Below, piece after piece: positions 1-6,403 of a DNA stretch of 10,411 nt (positions within the stretch are counted from its first letter, which is position 1; every line of letters starts with the position of its first letter). A program made the translations under genes and the position numbers. Source of the stretch: Planctomycetaceae bacterium TMED10 (GTDB lineage Bacteria; Planctomycetota; Planctomycetia; Pirellulales; UBA7805); assembly GCA_002168195.1 (NCBI GenBank), contig NHBP01000035.1, positions 10,722 to 21,132 of the forward strand. The letters are read 5' to 3'. Under the pieces are notes generated by a model that did not search any database, was not told the DNA's origin, and saw nothing but the letters and a program-made list of their open reading frames with translations.

Positions 1-152
1 GTTTTTCCCGGTTCGGGCAGGAAACTGCAGCTGCTTTTGTACGAACACGCGATGCCCTGACCCCAGAATTTGATTGGCCGAAGTGGGAACCTTTAAGAAT
101 CAAGTTTCCCCGCTTGATGTCCAATGCCGATCCAGAAAAAGTTGTGAAATAA
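1..152 (+). CDS. C-terminal tail of an unidentified protein (5' partial)
   Basis: One frame is open from base 3 to a TAA at 150-152 and gives about 49 residues ending in ADPEKVVK. The other two plus-strand frames close earlier, at 58-60 and at a TGA just after base 70. The peptide is mixed and soluble in character (TPEFDWPKWEPLRIKFPRL), with several aromatic and proline residues and no membrane segment. It most likely is the end of a gene whose body lies left of the window. I do not recognise the family and assign no function. The gene is co-directional with the small lipoprotein and selB downstream. A true coding tail is likely but not certain, because only about 150 bases are visible. Confidence 0.55.
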   Translation, partial: FSRFGQETAAAFVRTRDALTPEFDWPKWEPLRIKFPRLMSNADPEKVVK

Positions 153-222
153 GCCCGCTTATAAACATCCCTTTCACCTGAAATTCGTTGTGGCTCCTCT
201 CCATTTATCGCATCTGATTCGC

Positions 223-432
223 ATGACAGCCATTCGCCATATTTCCATTCAGCTATTGGGGGCGCAGTTCGTGCTTCTGGCTGTTTTAGGTGGATGCAAC
301 GGTCCGGGCGGTGCCCTTAAAGGTTTTTCCGCCGGGAAAATCGTAGACGGAAGCAAAGATGCAGAGATCCGTCAGGCTGCCATCGAAGATAATTCTTTTC
401 CAAGCGCAACTGAACCGGCAGCAACGAAGTAA
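223..432 (+). CDS. Small putative lipoprotein, function unknown
   Basis: This is a 69-residue ORF beginning MTAIRH, with a hydrophobic stretch at about residues 7-22 and a lipobox-like LGGC ending at Cys25. That pattern fits a short signal peptide cleaved by signal peptidase II with lipidation at the Cys. The remaining 44 residues are small and polar (GPGGALKGFSAGK, then a Lys/Glu/Ala-rich tail) with no recognisable domain. I chose the ATG at 223 because it gives a normal signal peptide. A GTG at 190 in the same frame would add 11 residues (MAPLHLSHLIR) ahead of it. Neither start has a clear Shine-Dalgarno sequence. The gene ends 74 bases before selB. Very short lipoproteins of this kind are common in planctomycetes. 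The function is unknown, and a spurious ORF remains possible. Confidence 0.45.
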   Translation: MTAIRHISIQLLGAQFVLLAVLGGCNGPGGALKGFSAGKIVDGSKDAEIRQAAIEDNSFPSATEPAATK

Positions 433-494
433 CAGCCAGTCACAGTCCAAGGTTCAAAAATCCCCGGGGCCTCCTGAAGTCCCGTGCCATCTCT

Positions 495-500
495 TAGAAT
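495..500 (+). promoter_or_regulatory. Candidate -10 box (TAGAAT) just before selB
   Basis: TAGAAT differs from TATAAT at one position and ends 6 bases before the selB ATG, so a transcript started from it would begin at or near that ATG and be leaderless. No good -35 box lies 15-19 bases upstream (the best is TCCTGA). The selB start also lacks a well-spaced Shine-Dalgarno, with only GGCAGG directly touching the ATG. This is weak evidence: one hexamer is easily found by chance. Confidence 0.2.
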
Positions 501-506
501 GGCAGG

Positions 507-2447
507 ATGCCTACCCACCTCATTCTCGGCACTGCAGGTCACATCGACCATGGGAAAACAGCTTTAGTCCGCGCGCTGACCGGAACGGATACAGACCGGC
601 TACCTGAAGAAAAAAAACGTGGCATTACGATCGATCTGGGATTTGCCGAGCTGAAGCTGGGTGAATATAGCCTGGGAATCGTTGATGTCCCGGGGCATGA
701 GCGGTTTGTTCGTAATATGCTGGCAGGGGCAACGGGAATCGATATCGCTCTGTTTGTGATCGCGGCCGATGACTCGGTCAAACCTCAAACGCGCGAACAT
801 CTCGAAATCCTTCGTCTCCTTAATCTCTCGTCCGGGGTGATTGCACTGACCAAATGCGATGTCGCCGAAACGGAATGGATCGATTTAGTTGAAGCTGAAG
901 TCCGTGAATTGGTTCAGGATAGTTTTTTAGCTGACGCGCCGATTGTACGTACAAGCGCCCTATCCGGAATGGGAATTGAGAACCTTAAAGAGCAACTGCT
1001 TCAGAGTATCAAAGCCAACGTAGAAGTTGGTAAATCACGAACTTCAGGGCCGTTCCGAATGGCAGTGGATGGAACGTTTTCACTTCCGGGCCACGGCACA
1101 ATTGCTCGCGGCAGTGTTTTGCGCGGGGTGCTTCAAGTTGGCGATGAACTGCATGTCTATCCTAGCGATCGCGTGGCACGTGTCCGCAGTCTCCAGACGC
1201 ACGGTCGTGATGTGACGCAAATCGAACGCGGACAACGGGCTGCCGTTAATCTTGCTGGCATCACGCACGAAGAAATATTTCGTGGAAGTGAACTGGCAAG
1301 CCCGAATCTGCTCAGACCGTCCCGATTGCTTGGTGTTGAGGTGGCACCGATTGCTGTGGAAAGAAATTCTCTTAAACATCGCAAACGAATTCGGGTGCAT
1401 CTGGGCACGACAGAGGTAATCGGGCGTTTACTGTTGCGAGAATCTGATCCGATCCTTCCCCCACAGCGACGCGTTGCACAATTGCTCCTGGAGAGGCCCG
1501 TGACCACAGCTTGGGGCCAACCGTTTGTGATTCGCAGTGAATCCCCTGTCAAAACCATCGGGGGAGGAAGAGTCTTAGCACCTGAAATCTGGAAGTTTCG
1601 TCGCAACCGTTCTGAAGACTGGAACCAACTTGAAAATCTCTGCCAAGATGATGTCTTTATGAGGGCAGCAGCGGCCGTCTATTTCTTTCGTTGGCAAAGC
1701 TGGCTCGCAAAAGATTTGAACCGTGCAGCCGGAGTCAATGAAATAGAAAAAGTTCGCGATCAATTGCTGAATGATCCCAAACTACTGGAATGTTTTGAAG
1801 TATCGCCGACTCGACAAGTCGAGGTCCACCATCGCCAATTTGAGCAGCTAGGGCAGGATATTGTTAAGGCATTAGCAAAACTCCATGATGAGCATCCTCG
1901 AAACCTTGATTTCCCGCAAAATCAACTCGAGGAAAAATTACGTTTTCTTGGGGATCGAGCGACCGCAAAAGCGGTACTTGCGCGGTTGGCTGAAACAGAT
2001 ATGATCTGCGTCAATGCCCGTGGCGTCGCCTTACCCGATCGGGGACCGAAATTGTCTGCCAAAGAAGCACAACTTCTAGAGGAATTAACGCAACAATATC
2101 GTGATGCTGGCTTTCGCCCCCCCTCAATGAATGAAATTCAAAACCAAGCTTCTCATAATCGCCAAAGCGTTCCGCAACTGATCAAGCTGGCTGAGGCCCA
2201 GGGCAATCTCATACGCCTGAATGATGCATTGCTACTACATACCGAGGCCGAACAGAAAGTGCGTTCACAACTAAATCATCGCTTCGGAGATGGAACGGGT
2301 TTTACCGTCAGTGGGCTTCGAGAAGAATTGGACATTTCCCGAAAGTACGCCGTTCCGATCTGCGAGTACTTGGACCGCATCGAATTCACTCGGCGCGATG
2401 GTGACGTGCGCGTCATTATCGATCGGGAAAAGAATACTAAACTTTAG
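507..2447 (+). CDS. selB: Selenocysteine-specific translation elongation factor SelB
   Basis: SelB is a cytoplasmic GTPase that binds selenocysteyl-tRNA(Sec) and, through its C-terminal winged-helix domains, the SECIS hairpin of selenoprotein mRNAs, so that UGA is read as selenocysteine. The 646 residues match the usual 610-640 of bacterial SelB. The N-terminal GTPase domain shows G1 GHIDHGKT (11-18), the G2 region RGITID (38-43), G3 DVPGHE (60-65), G4 TKCD (115-118) and G5 SAL (150-152). The TKCD form rather than NKxD is typical of SelB and separates it from EF-Tu. Beta-barrel domains follow to about residue 370. The C-terminal third is charged and helical and ends in a clear SelB winged helix (about 597-638, including [20 protein letters not shown]), which matches the RNA-binding end of known SelB. 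The start at 507 places the family's N-terminus ([13 protein letters not shown]) correctly. selA, selC and selD are not in the window. Its stop lies 3 bases from the stop of the convergent oxidase cluster. Confidence 0.96.
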   Translation: MPTHLILGTAGHIDHGKTALVRALTGTDTDRLPEEKKRGITIDLGFAELKLGEYSLGIVDVPGHERFVRNMLAGATGIDIALFVIAADDSVKPQTREHLEILRLLNLSSGVIALTKCDVAETEWIDLVEAEVRELVQDSFLADAPIVRTSALSGMGIENLKEQLLQSIKANVEVGKSRTSGPFRMAVDGTFSLPGHGTIARGSVLRGVLQVGDELHVYPSDRVARVRSLQTHGRDVTQIERGQRAAVNLAGITHEEIFRGSELASPNLLRPSRLLGVEVAPIAVERNSLKHRKRIRVHLGTTEVIGRLLLRESDPILPPQRRVAQLLLERPVTTAWGQPFVIRSESPVKTIGGGRVLAPEIWKFRRNRSEDWNQLENLCQDDVFMRAAAAVYFFRWQSWLAKDLNRAAGVNEIEKVRDQLLNDPKLLECFEVSPTRQVEVHHRQFEQLGQDIVKALAKLHDEHPRNLDFPQNQLEEKLRFLGDRATAKAVLARLAETDMICVNARGVALPDRGPKLSAKEAQLLEELTQQYRDAGFRPPSMNEIQNQASHNRQSVPQLIKLAEAQGNLIRLNDALLLHTEAEQKVRSQLNHRFGDGTGFTVSGLREELDISRKYAVPICEYLDRIEFTRRDGDVRVIIDREKNTKL

Positions 2448-2450
2448 CGA

Positions 2451-2759
2451 TCACTCTGAAGCGTCTTCGATTTGCTCTGCTGACCGTTTTCGACGAACTT
2501 CAAGATAAAAGAAAGTCCCGAACGTTCCCGCAATCGTAAAGGGCATCGCCATCATGAAGAGAATACTCCAGAAGTAACCTCTTACCATGCGTGCGTGCTG
2601 GGGATCGTTTTCAGAAAGCGCATCCTTACAACCCGGACATGCTTCTGCGCATTGGACTCCAACGAGCAAAAGCAGCAGCAAGATGAGCAGCAGTTTCACC
2701 GAGCGCACCGACCGCACCGAGTGGCTAGCATTCCCTAACTGCCGCAGGAATTTAGACAT
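2451..2759 (-). CDS. Small membrane protein with CxxxCPGC motif, unknown function
   Basis: This is a 102-residue protein. I chose the ATG at 2759 because AAGGA sits about 8 bases upstream; an in-frame ATG at 2804 would add 15 polar residues and has no such site. It has a basic N-terminus, a very Leu-rich signal or anchor segment (about 21-36), then Cys37, Cys41 and Cys44 in CAEACPGC, a short polar loop, a second membrane segment (about 62-84) and a basic tail (VRRKR). The residue before Cys37 is Gln, so this is a poor lipobox. The Cys cluster falls just outside the membrane, where it could bind metal or form a disulfide. As the last gene of the oxidase cluster, after SCO and DUF420, it is a candidate assembly or copper-handling factor. 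That role is inference from position and motif only; I know no characterised homologue. Confidence 0.75.
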   Translation of the reverse strand: MSKFLRQLGNASHSVRSVRSVKLLLILLLLLLVGVQCAEACPGCKDALSENDPQHARMVRGYFWSILFMMAMPFTIAGTFGTFFYLEVRRKRSAEQIEDASE

Positions 2760-2804
2760 GGTGAACGATTCCTTGATCCGATTTTTAGCCGAGTTGTCTA
2801 CCAA

Positions 2805-2833
2805 ATTATAGGACTCCCATGGTGAGAGGTCCA
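2805..2833 (-). promoter_or_regulatory. Candidate sigma-70-type promoter for the small CxxxCPGC gene
   Basis: Read on the minus strand, a perfect TATAAT (2810 to 2805) is preceded by a 17-base spacer and TGGACC (2833 to 2828), which matches 4 of 6 bases of TTGACA. It lies in the 93-base gap after the DUF420 gene, the longest gap in the cluster, about 45 bases upstream of the downstream start codon. The small gene could therefore be transcribed separately as well as by read-through. This is a sequence match only. Confidence 0.4.
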
Positions 2834-2852
2834 GGGAATAACTGCGAAACCT

Positions 2853-3323
2853 CTACAACTGACCGGGCGGATAAACCTGATAAAGCAATACGTAGACCAC
2901 CACACCTGTCACTGAAACATAAAGCCAAATTGGAAACGTAATTTTTGCCCATTTTCGATGTTTCGCACGATAAGCTCCCTGTCCAGAAGATTCACTCTCA
3001 GACCGTAGGCCGTAATAAATCGTGATCATCGCGCCGAACGGAACATACATCGCAAGCACCACATGCGTTGCCAGAATGACATAATAAAGATAACGAACCA
3101 ACTGTGGTGGATAATCCGGAAAGCGTGTACTGCCGGCTAAATAGTGGTATGTCAGATAGCAAATCAAAAAAATAACCGAGACCAAAAAACAGGAAAGCAT
3201 CGTCCTTTTATGGCCACGTTCTTTGCCTTGTTTGATCAGTACAAAACCAACTACCAACAAGATGGTCGCAAGAAAATTTAGCGTTGCGTTAACCAGCGGA
3301 AAAATTCCTGCATCAAGATTCAT
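2853..3323 (-). CDS. DUF420 (CtaM/YozB-like) membrane protein, oxidase assembly
   Basis: This is a 156-residue protein with four predicted membrane segments (about 8-30, 42-62, 76-104 and 127-148). Histidines characteristic of DUF420 lie at or near the membrane edges: His38 (GHKRTM), His60 (LTYHYLAG), His87 (ATHVVLA) and His122 (KHRKWAK). The C-terminal PIWLYVSVTGVVVYVLLY block is also typical. Firmicute members, YozB in Bacillus and CtaM in Staphylococcus aureus, are linked to the function of aa3-type oxidases, so a role in maturing this oxidase is a reasonable inference. The exact reaction is not established. The start codon overlaps the SCO stop (ATGA), and GGAG lies about 10 bases upstream inside the SCO gene. 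It is complete and of normal length. Confidence 0.9.
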   Translation of the reverse strand: MNLDAGIFPLVNATLNFLATILLVVGFVLIKQGKERGHKRTMLSCFLVSVIFLICYLTYHYLAGSTRFPDYPPQLVRYLYYVILATHVVLAMYVPFGAMITIYYGLRSESESSGQGAYRAKHRKWAKITFPIWLYVSVTGVVVYVLLYQVYPPGQL

Positions 3324-4063
3324 GCCGCTTGATCTCCATCGGTAGACTCGGGCGCAGGACCCTTGTCAGGCGTATTTCTTGATTTATCTTTTTGGGCTGG
3401 GTCCTGGCTACCTGAAGGCTCTGCCAAAAGAGTCGGGAGTTCTGCCTTCAGCCGCGCAATATCGGCCGCATCGTTATAGCGAAATTGACCTCGCGGTTTC
3501 CCCTCCTTGTCAACCAACACCAAACTTCGCGAATGCGTCTTGAAGGCTGCGGGAACATCGATTGCCCGACCAAAACGTTGTACTTGAGGCAAGTCGCTGG
3601 TCAAAAAAAACCATTTGTCCGGGTCCGCGTTAAACAACTCCGCGTACTCCGACAGCGTCTGCGGACTATCGACATCGGGATCGACTGACACTGAGACAAA
3701 CTGAACATCCTTAAAATCCGGGTCGCGATTCAAAGCACTAATCGTCTGATTGAGGCTCTTGCACTCATGCGGACAGGAGGAAAAGAAGAGGCTTGCGATC
3801 CAGACCTTTCCTGCTAGGTCTTTAAAGGCAAATTGTTCAGCTTCCTGAGAAGTCATCTTAAACGCATCGAGATCAACAGGCTTCAGGGGCCTATCTCCAG
3901 GAGCCTCTGTGCCATTTGTGCCATTTGTGCCATTCGCAGTGACATCCTCTTGATCAGTACGACGCTCACTCAATTGATTTGAAATCTTAACCATTGAAAA
4001 CAATGTGTAACCCGCGAGTGTGACAAGTAAAATTGATACCCAAATTTTTACAGACTTACTCAT
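3320..4063 (-). CDS. SCO1/SenC-family copper chaperone for cytochrome oxidase
   Basis: SCO proteins are membrane-anchored thioredoxin-fold proteins facing the periplasm that deliver or redox-prepare copper for the CuA site of oxidase subunit II. The 247 residues show an N-terminal anchor (about 5-25), a linker, then the SCO domain (about 75-213). The copper-binding CxxxC is Cys97-Cys101 (SSCPHEC) and the third ligand is His177 (FKTHSRSL). SVSVDPDVDSPQTL at about 124-137 is the usual SCO strand and loop. The C-terminal 35 residues are polar and Pro/Asp/Lys-rich, and probably disordered. I chose the ATG at 4063, which overlaps the permease stop as ATGA and has GAGGGAG about 10 bases upstream. 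A longer frame to 4153 runs back into the permease gene and would spoil the anchor. The linker contains three NGT repeats encoded by 9-base units. Confidence 0.93.
   Translation of the reverse strand: MSKSVKIWVSILLVTLAGYTLFSMVKISNQLSERRTDQEDVTANGTNGTNGTEAPGDRPLKPVDLDAFKMTSQEAEQFAFKDLAGKVWIASLFFSSCPHECKSLNQTISALNRDPDFKDVQFVSVSVDPDVDSPQTLSEYAELFNADPDKWFFLTSDLPQVQRFGRAIDVPAAFKTHSRSLVLVDKEGKPRGQFRYNDAADIARLKAELPTLLAEPSGSQDPAQKDKSRNTPDKGPAPESTDGDQAA
3911..3937 (-). repeat. Three 9-base tandem repeats in the SCO linker
   Basis: On the plus strand GCCATTTGT occurs twice in direct tandem and is followed by the diverged copy GCCATTCGC. The repeats are in frame and encode (NGT)3 in the linker between the membrane anchor and the SCO domain. 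This looks like replication slippage in a region tolerant of length change. Confidence 0.8.
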
Positions 4064-4887
4064 GAGAGAAGATCTCCCTCTGTTGTGCGACGAGCTGACC
4101 ATGCGGCAATCATCAGGCAGAAAACAGCAAAGCCAACAGTGACAAATAAACAAACCGACGTGCTCGGCAATTCCGGAAAGGGCAACCCATAGAGCAACCT
4201 TCGCAGTCCGGCGACCGCGTAGGTGAGTGGATTAACTAAAAGAATATAGGCGAGAAAATTGTCGCTTGCCGGAAAGAATGCCCCGGAAAGTAACCACATT
4301 GGAAGCAGGAAAACACTCATGATGGCATGAAATCCTTGCGTCGAATCAAGCCTCCAGGCCAGGATAAATCCCAACGCTGTCAGGCCCACGGCAATCACCA
4401 ACAGGTACGCCACAATCGCAAGCAATTGCCAAGGGGAGAAACTGATGCCGATCGTAAGACCAAGGAACAGAAAAAGGACACCCTGTGCCAGAGCAATCAA
4501 ACTGCCCCCCAGTACCTTCCCAAGAACAAGTGCAAAGCGAGAAACAGGAGCCACCAAAACCGCCTGCAAAAAACCCTCGCGACGGTCTTCGATAATCGAA
4601 ATGGTCGCAAAGATCGATGTGAATAAAATGATAAGCACCAAAGTTCCAGGGAAATAATATTGGAAATAGTTCATTGCTTGACCATTTTCCGTGGGCATCC
4701 GAAAGGAAGAACCGAACCCTGAACCGAAAAGCAGCCAAAATAAAATCGGCTGGCCAAAAGCTCCGATCACGCGGTTCTTTTGACGAAAGAAACGGACCAG
4801 TTCCCGCTGACAGAGCGTCCAAACAGCAAGCGCAAATCCTGTCAGAGAGGCAGTTGGGACAGTCGGTGTTGAAGGGGAGGGCGTCAT
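4060..4887 (-). CDS. ABC-2 type transporter permease
   Basis: This is a 275-residue integral membrane protein of the ABC-2 export permease family (DrrB/NodJ-like), which pairs with a separate ATPase to move a substrate outward across the inner membrane. It has a cytoplasmic N-terminus with an amphipathic start (about 25-40, RELVRFFRQKNR) and about six membrane segments. The family's conserved cytoplasmic loop is EDRREGFLQAVLVAPVSR (100-117), and a late LLPMWLLSGAFFPAS lies at 195-208. The partner is the ATPase encoded 24 bases upstream. The stop codon overlaps the SCO start as ATGA. The substrate cannot be read from the sequence. Its place among oxidase assembly genes suggests a role in maturation, such as a cofactor, copper-related ligand or lipid, by loose analogy with the NosFY pair of nitrous oxide reductase clusters. 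No strong Shine-Dalgarno is seen; AGGATGAAT lies 14 bases before the ATG. Confidence 0.92.
   Translation of the reverse strand: MTPSPSTPTVPTASLTGFALAVWTLCQRELVRFFRQKNRVIGAFGQPILFWLLFGSGFGSSFRMPTENGQAMNYFQYYFPGTLVLIILFTSIFATISIIEDRREGFLQAVLVAPVSRFALVLGKVLGGSLIALAQGVLFLFLGLTIGISFSPWQLLAIVAYLLVIAVGLTALGFILAWRLDSTQGFHAIMSVFLLPMWLLSGAFFPASDNFLAYILLVNPLTYAVAGLRRLLYGLPFPELPSTSVCLFVTVGFAVFCLMIAAWSARRTTEGDLLS
4064..4080 (-). promoter_or_regulatory. Hairpin covering the SCO ribosome binding site
   Basis: The last 17 bases before the SCO ATG, read on the minus strand, can fold as a 6-bp stem (GAGGGA with TCTCTC, one G-U pair) around a 5-base loop GATCT. The 5' arm holds the SCO Shine-Dalgarno. The same bases encode the last residues of the permease, whose stop overlaps the SCO start. 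Ribosomes finishing the permease would open the hairpin, which fits translational coupling. The fold is inferred by eye. Confidence 0.35.
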
Positions 4888-4901
4888 AAAATAAATCGCT
4901 G

Positions 4902-4910
4902 ATTCATCCT
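4902..4910 (-). promoter_or_regulatory. AGGATGAAT motif upstream of the ABC permease
   Basis: The 9-mer AGGATGAAT (minus strand) lies 14 bases before the permease ATG, directly after the ATPase stop. The same 9-mer occurs 12 bases before the ATPase ATG (5886 to 5878). It contains AGGA and may act as a distant Shine-Dalgarno, or the match may be chance. Confidence 0.25.
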
Positions 4911-4911
4911 G

Positions 4912-5865
4912 TTAATTTTTTTCAGTCTCTCGAATTCGATCTTGCCGGTATCGATGTCCGGTGCGATCAATAAACACATCTTCAAGCGAAGGACGCGCGT
5001 ACGTGATTGCTTCAATACAGCCAGGAAATGCCTCGACAATTTTGGCGATCAAACGATGGCCTTCCGGCTCTTCGAATCGAACTTCATCCTCCAGGACTTC
5101 GACCGAAAACCCGAATTCTCTTCGAATGTCTTCCGCTAATTTTGGGCTATCTTTACTCTGAATCGTGATCGCATCTCCGCCAACAGTCGCCCGCAAAGTA
5201 TCGGGCGTATCGTTCGCTACCAATTGACCTTCATTTAAAATGGCCACCCGATCTGCTTTCTCGGCCTCTTCAAGCAGGTGCGTCGTTAAGACGACGGTCA
5301 CTTGCTGGTTTTCCTGCAACTCGCGTAAATAACTCCAGAGATCGTTACGCGCAGCCGGATCGAGACCGGTACTGGGTTCATCAAGCAGAAGCAATCGTGG
5401 TTGATGCAGCATTCCCTTTGCCAATTCTACACGTCGACGCAAACCGCCGGAAAGTTTTTCAACCAAGTCGCTACGACGATCTGCAAGACCAACCTGCATC
5501 AACAGTTCTTCACGTCGCGCACGGAGATGACTTGCCGAAAGACCATAGAGATGCCCCTGATGCCGCAAGTTTTCTTCCACTGTCAATTTCTTATCAAGAC
5601 TCGGCGACTGAAAAACGACGCCGATTTCGCGTCTGATCGGACCGACATTTGTCGCGAGGTCATAACCCAAAACGCTCGCTTTCCCCCGTTGCATCGGCAT
5701 CAGTGTCGAAAGGATACGGAAAAGTGTGGTCTTGCCACCTCCGTTCGGTCCCACGAAGGCAAATATTTCTGCGCGCGCAATTTCGAATTCGAGGTTATCG
5801 ATCGCACAACGGTCACCATAGTGGTGTTGTAAGGCGGAAACCGTAATGGCAGGTGCTGCATTCAT
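4912..5865 (-). CDS. ABC transporter ATP-binding protein (ABC-2 exporter partner)
   Basis: This is a 317-residue ATPase subunit that powers the permease encoded just downstream. All nucleotide-binding motifs are intact: Walker A GPNGGGKTT (39-47), Q-loop Gln86 (VVFQSPSLD), signature LSGGLRRR (138-145), Walker B LLLLDEP (158-164), D-loop STGLDP (165-170) and switch His196. After the ATPase core (to about 225) comes a C-terminal domain of about 90 residues, as in DrrA/CcmA-type drug and export ATPases, ending in the usual YARPSLEDVFIDRTGHRYR block (about 289-307). The Walker A has GGGK in place of the common SGSGK or ASGK, which is a permitted variant. The start at 5865 is the only well-placed ATG. 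Its upstream GGAA is weak, and AGGATGAAT lies 12 bases away. It follows coxD by 58 bases without a terminator, so it is probably on the oxidase transcript. Confidence 0.94.
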   Translation of the reverse strand: MNAAPAITVSALQHHYGDRCAIDNLEFEIARAEIFAFVGPNGGGKTTLFRILSTLMPMQRGKASVLGYDLATNVGPIRREIGVVFQSPSLDKKLTVEENLRHQGHLYGLSASHLRARREELLMQVGLADRRSDLVEKLSGGLRRRVELAKGMLHQPRLLLLDEPSTGLDPAARNDLWSYLRELQENQQVTVVLTTHLLEEAEKADRVAILNEGQLVANDTPDTLRATVGGDAITIQSKDSPKLAEDIRREFGFSVEVLEDEVRFEEPEGHRLIAKIVEAFPGCIEAITYARPSLEDVFIDRTGHRYRQDRIRETEKN

Positions 5866-5877
5866 CTAGATTATTCC

Positions 5878-5886
5878 ATTCATCCT
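5878..5886 (-). promoter_or_regulatory. AGGATGAAT motif upstream of the ABC ATPase
   Basis: This copy of AGGATGAAT (minus strand) is 12 bases before the ATPase ATG and identical to the one before the permease. It sits in the 58-base gap after coxD, where no terminator or convincing promoter is seen. Confidence 0.25.
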
Positions 5887-5923
5887 ATCCCTAAGCACGT
5901 GACCCAGCGTGCCAGTCGTCGCT

Positions 5924-6394
5924 TTAGGGATGGCCGTTTGTACCCTGGGCAGCAGCGGGGGCATCTTCGCTCGGGATCGTGTCCGAGACATGCTCGTCGT
6001 GTACTTGTTCAAACGCCATATGCCGACGACGTTCTTCCGAGACCCGATTCATCCGCATACCCACGTCAGGGACCAACATGAGGACAAGAAAGATTGACAT
6101 GAACACCATCGGAATCGTGAGTACATATTTCCAGTTCGCTTCATAAAGCAGGTGCATGAAAAATAATACAACCAAAAGTGCTTTGGTGCAGGATACCGCC
6201 ATCATAAAGGCCCAACCTGCCTGCGGAGAAAAGTTTTCCCGCCAGAATTCACTGTAAGTGAAAAAAGATGCCGTTGTCAGTAGACAGAGAGCAAGAAATA
6301 CAACGACGTAGGTCTTGATGCTCCCTCCATGATGCGCATCGTGCTCTGACGACTCGTCTGGCGTATTCGATTCGACTTCTACTTGTCCGGACAT
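5924..6394 (-). CDS. Cytochrome c oxidase subunit IV (CyoD/COX4_pro type)
   Basis: This is the small accessory subunit of bacterial heme-copper oxidases, thought to stabilise the complex and assist assembly. The 156 residues hold three membrane segments (about 27-47, 60-82 and 90-112). The family's conserved middle helix shows Lys71 and FFMHL with His81, followed by YEANWKY. A His-rich, acidic N-terminus (EHDAHHGG, 17-24) precedes the first helix. A charged C-terminal tail of about 44 residues makes it longer than the typical 90-110 residue subunit. AAGGGA lies 5 bases upstream of the ATG at 6394. The gene starts 9 bases after the coxC stop, so the two are almost certainly co-transcribed. Family assignment is firm. 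The extra tail has no recognisable motif. Confidence 0.9.
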   Translation of the reverse strand: MSGQVEVESNTPDESSEHDAHHGGSIKTYVVVFLALCLLTTASFFTYSEFWRENFSPQAGWAFMMAVSCTKALLVVLFFMHLLYEANWKYVLTIPMVFMSIFLVLMLVPDVGMRMNRVSEERRRHMAFEQVHDEHVSDTIPSEDAPAAAQGTNGHP

Positions 6395-6403
6395 CGGCGT
6401 CCC

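Noticed and set aside
74..82. Selenocysteine or frameshift reading of the upstream fragment
   Set aside because: The open frame reaches its TAA at 150-152 without any in-frame TGA, so no recoding is needed.
160..165. TATAAA as a -10 box for the small lipoprotein gene
   Set aside because: The nearest -35-like hexamer (TTGTGA) is only about 12 bases upstream, too close for a sigma-70 promoter.
463..469. CCCCGGGG palindrome before selB as a regulatory hairpin
   Set aside because: A perfect 8-base palindrome with no loop cannot form a hairpin, and a single GC palindrome is not evidence of an operator.
2704..2720. Repeated CGCACCGA at the start of the small membrane protein
   Set aside because: It encodes the RSVRSV basic stretch and is a two-copy coding repeat with no sign of wider function.
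2825..2854. Inverted repeat AGAGGT/ACCTCT at the DUF420 stop
   Set aside because: Six base pairs around an 18-base loop without a T-run is expected by chance and does not look like a terminator.
3320..4153. Longer SCO reading frame starting at 4153
   Set aside because: It overlaps the permease by about 90 bases and puts a Cys-rich odd peptide before the membrane anchor. The ATG at 4063 has the ATGA overlap and a Shine-Dalgarno.
4327..4889. Plus-strand ORFs across the ABC permease
   Set aside because: They are basic, low-complexity antisense shadows of a clearly conserved membrane protein, with no recognisable domain of their own.
5888..5923. Short inverted repeat GCACG/CGTGC after coxD as a terminator
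   Set aside because: The stem is only 5 bp with an 8-base loop and no T-tract follows on the minus strand, so it is not a credible intrinsic terminator.
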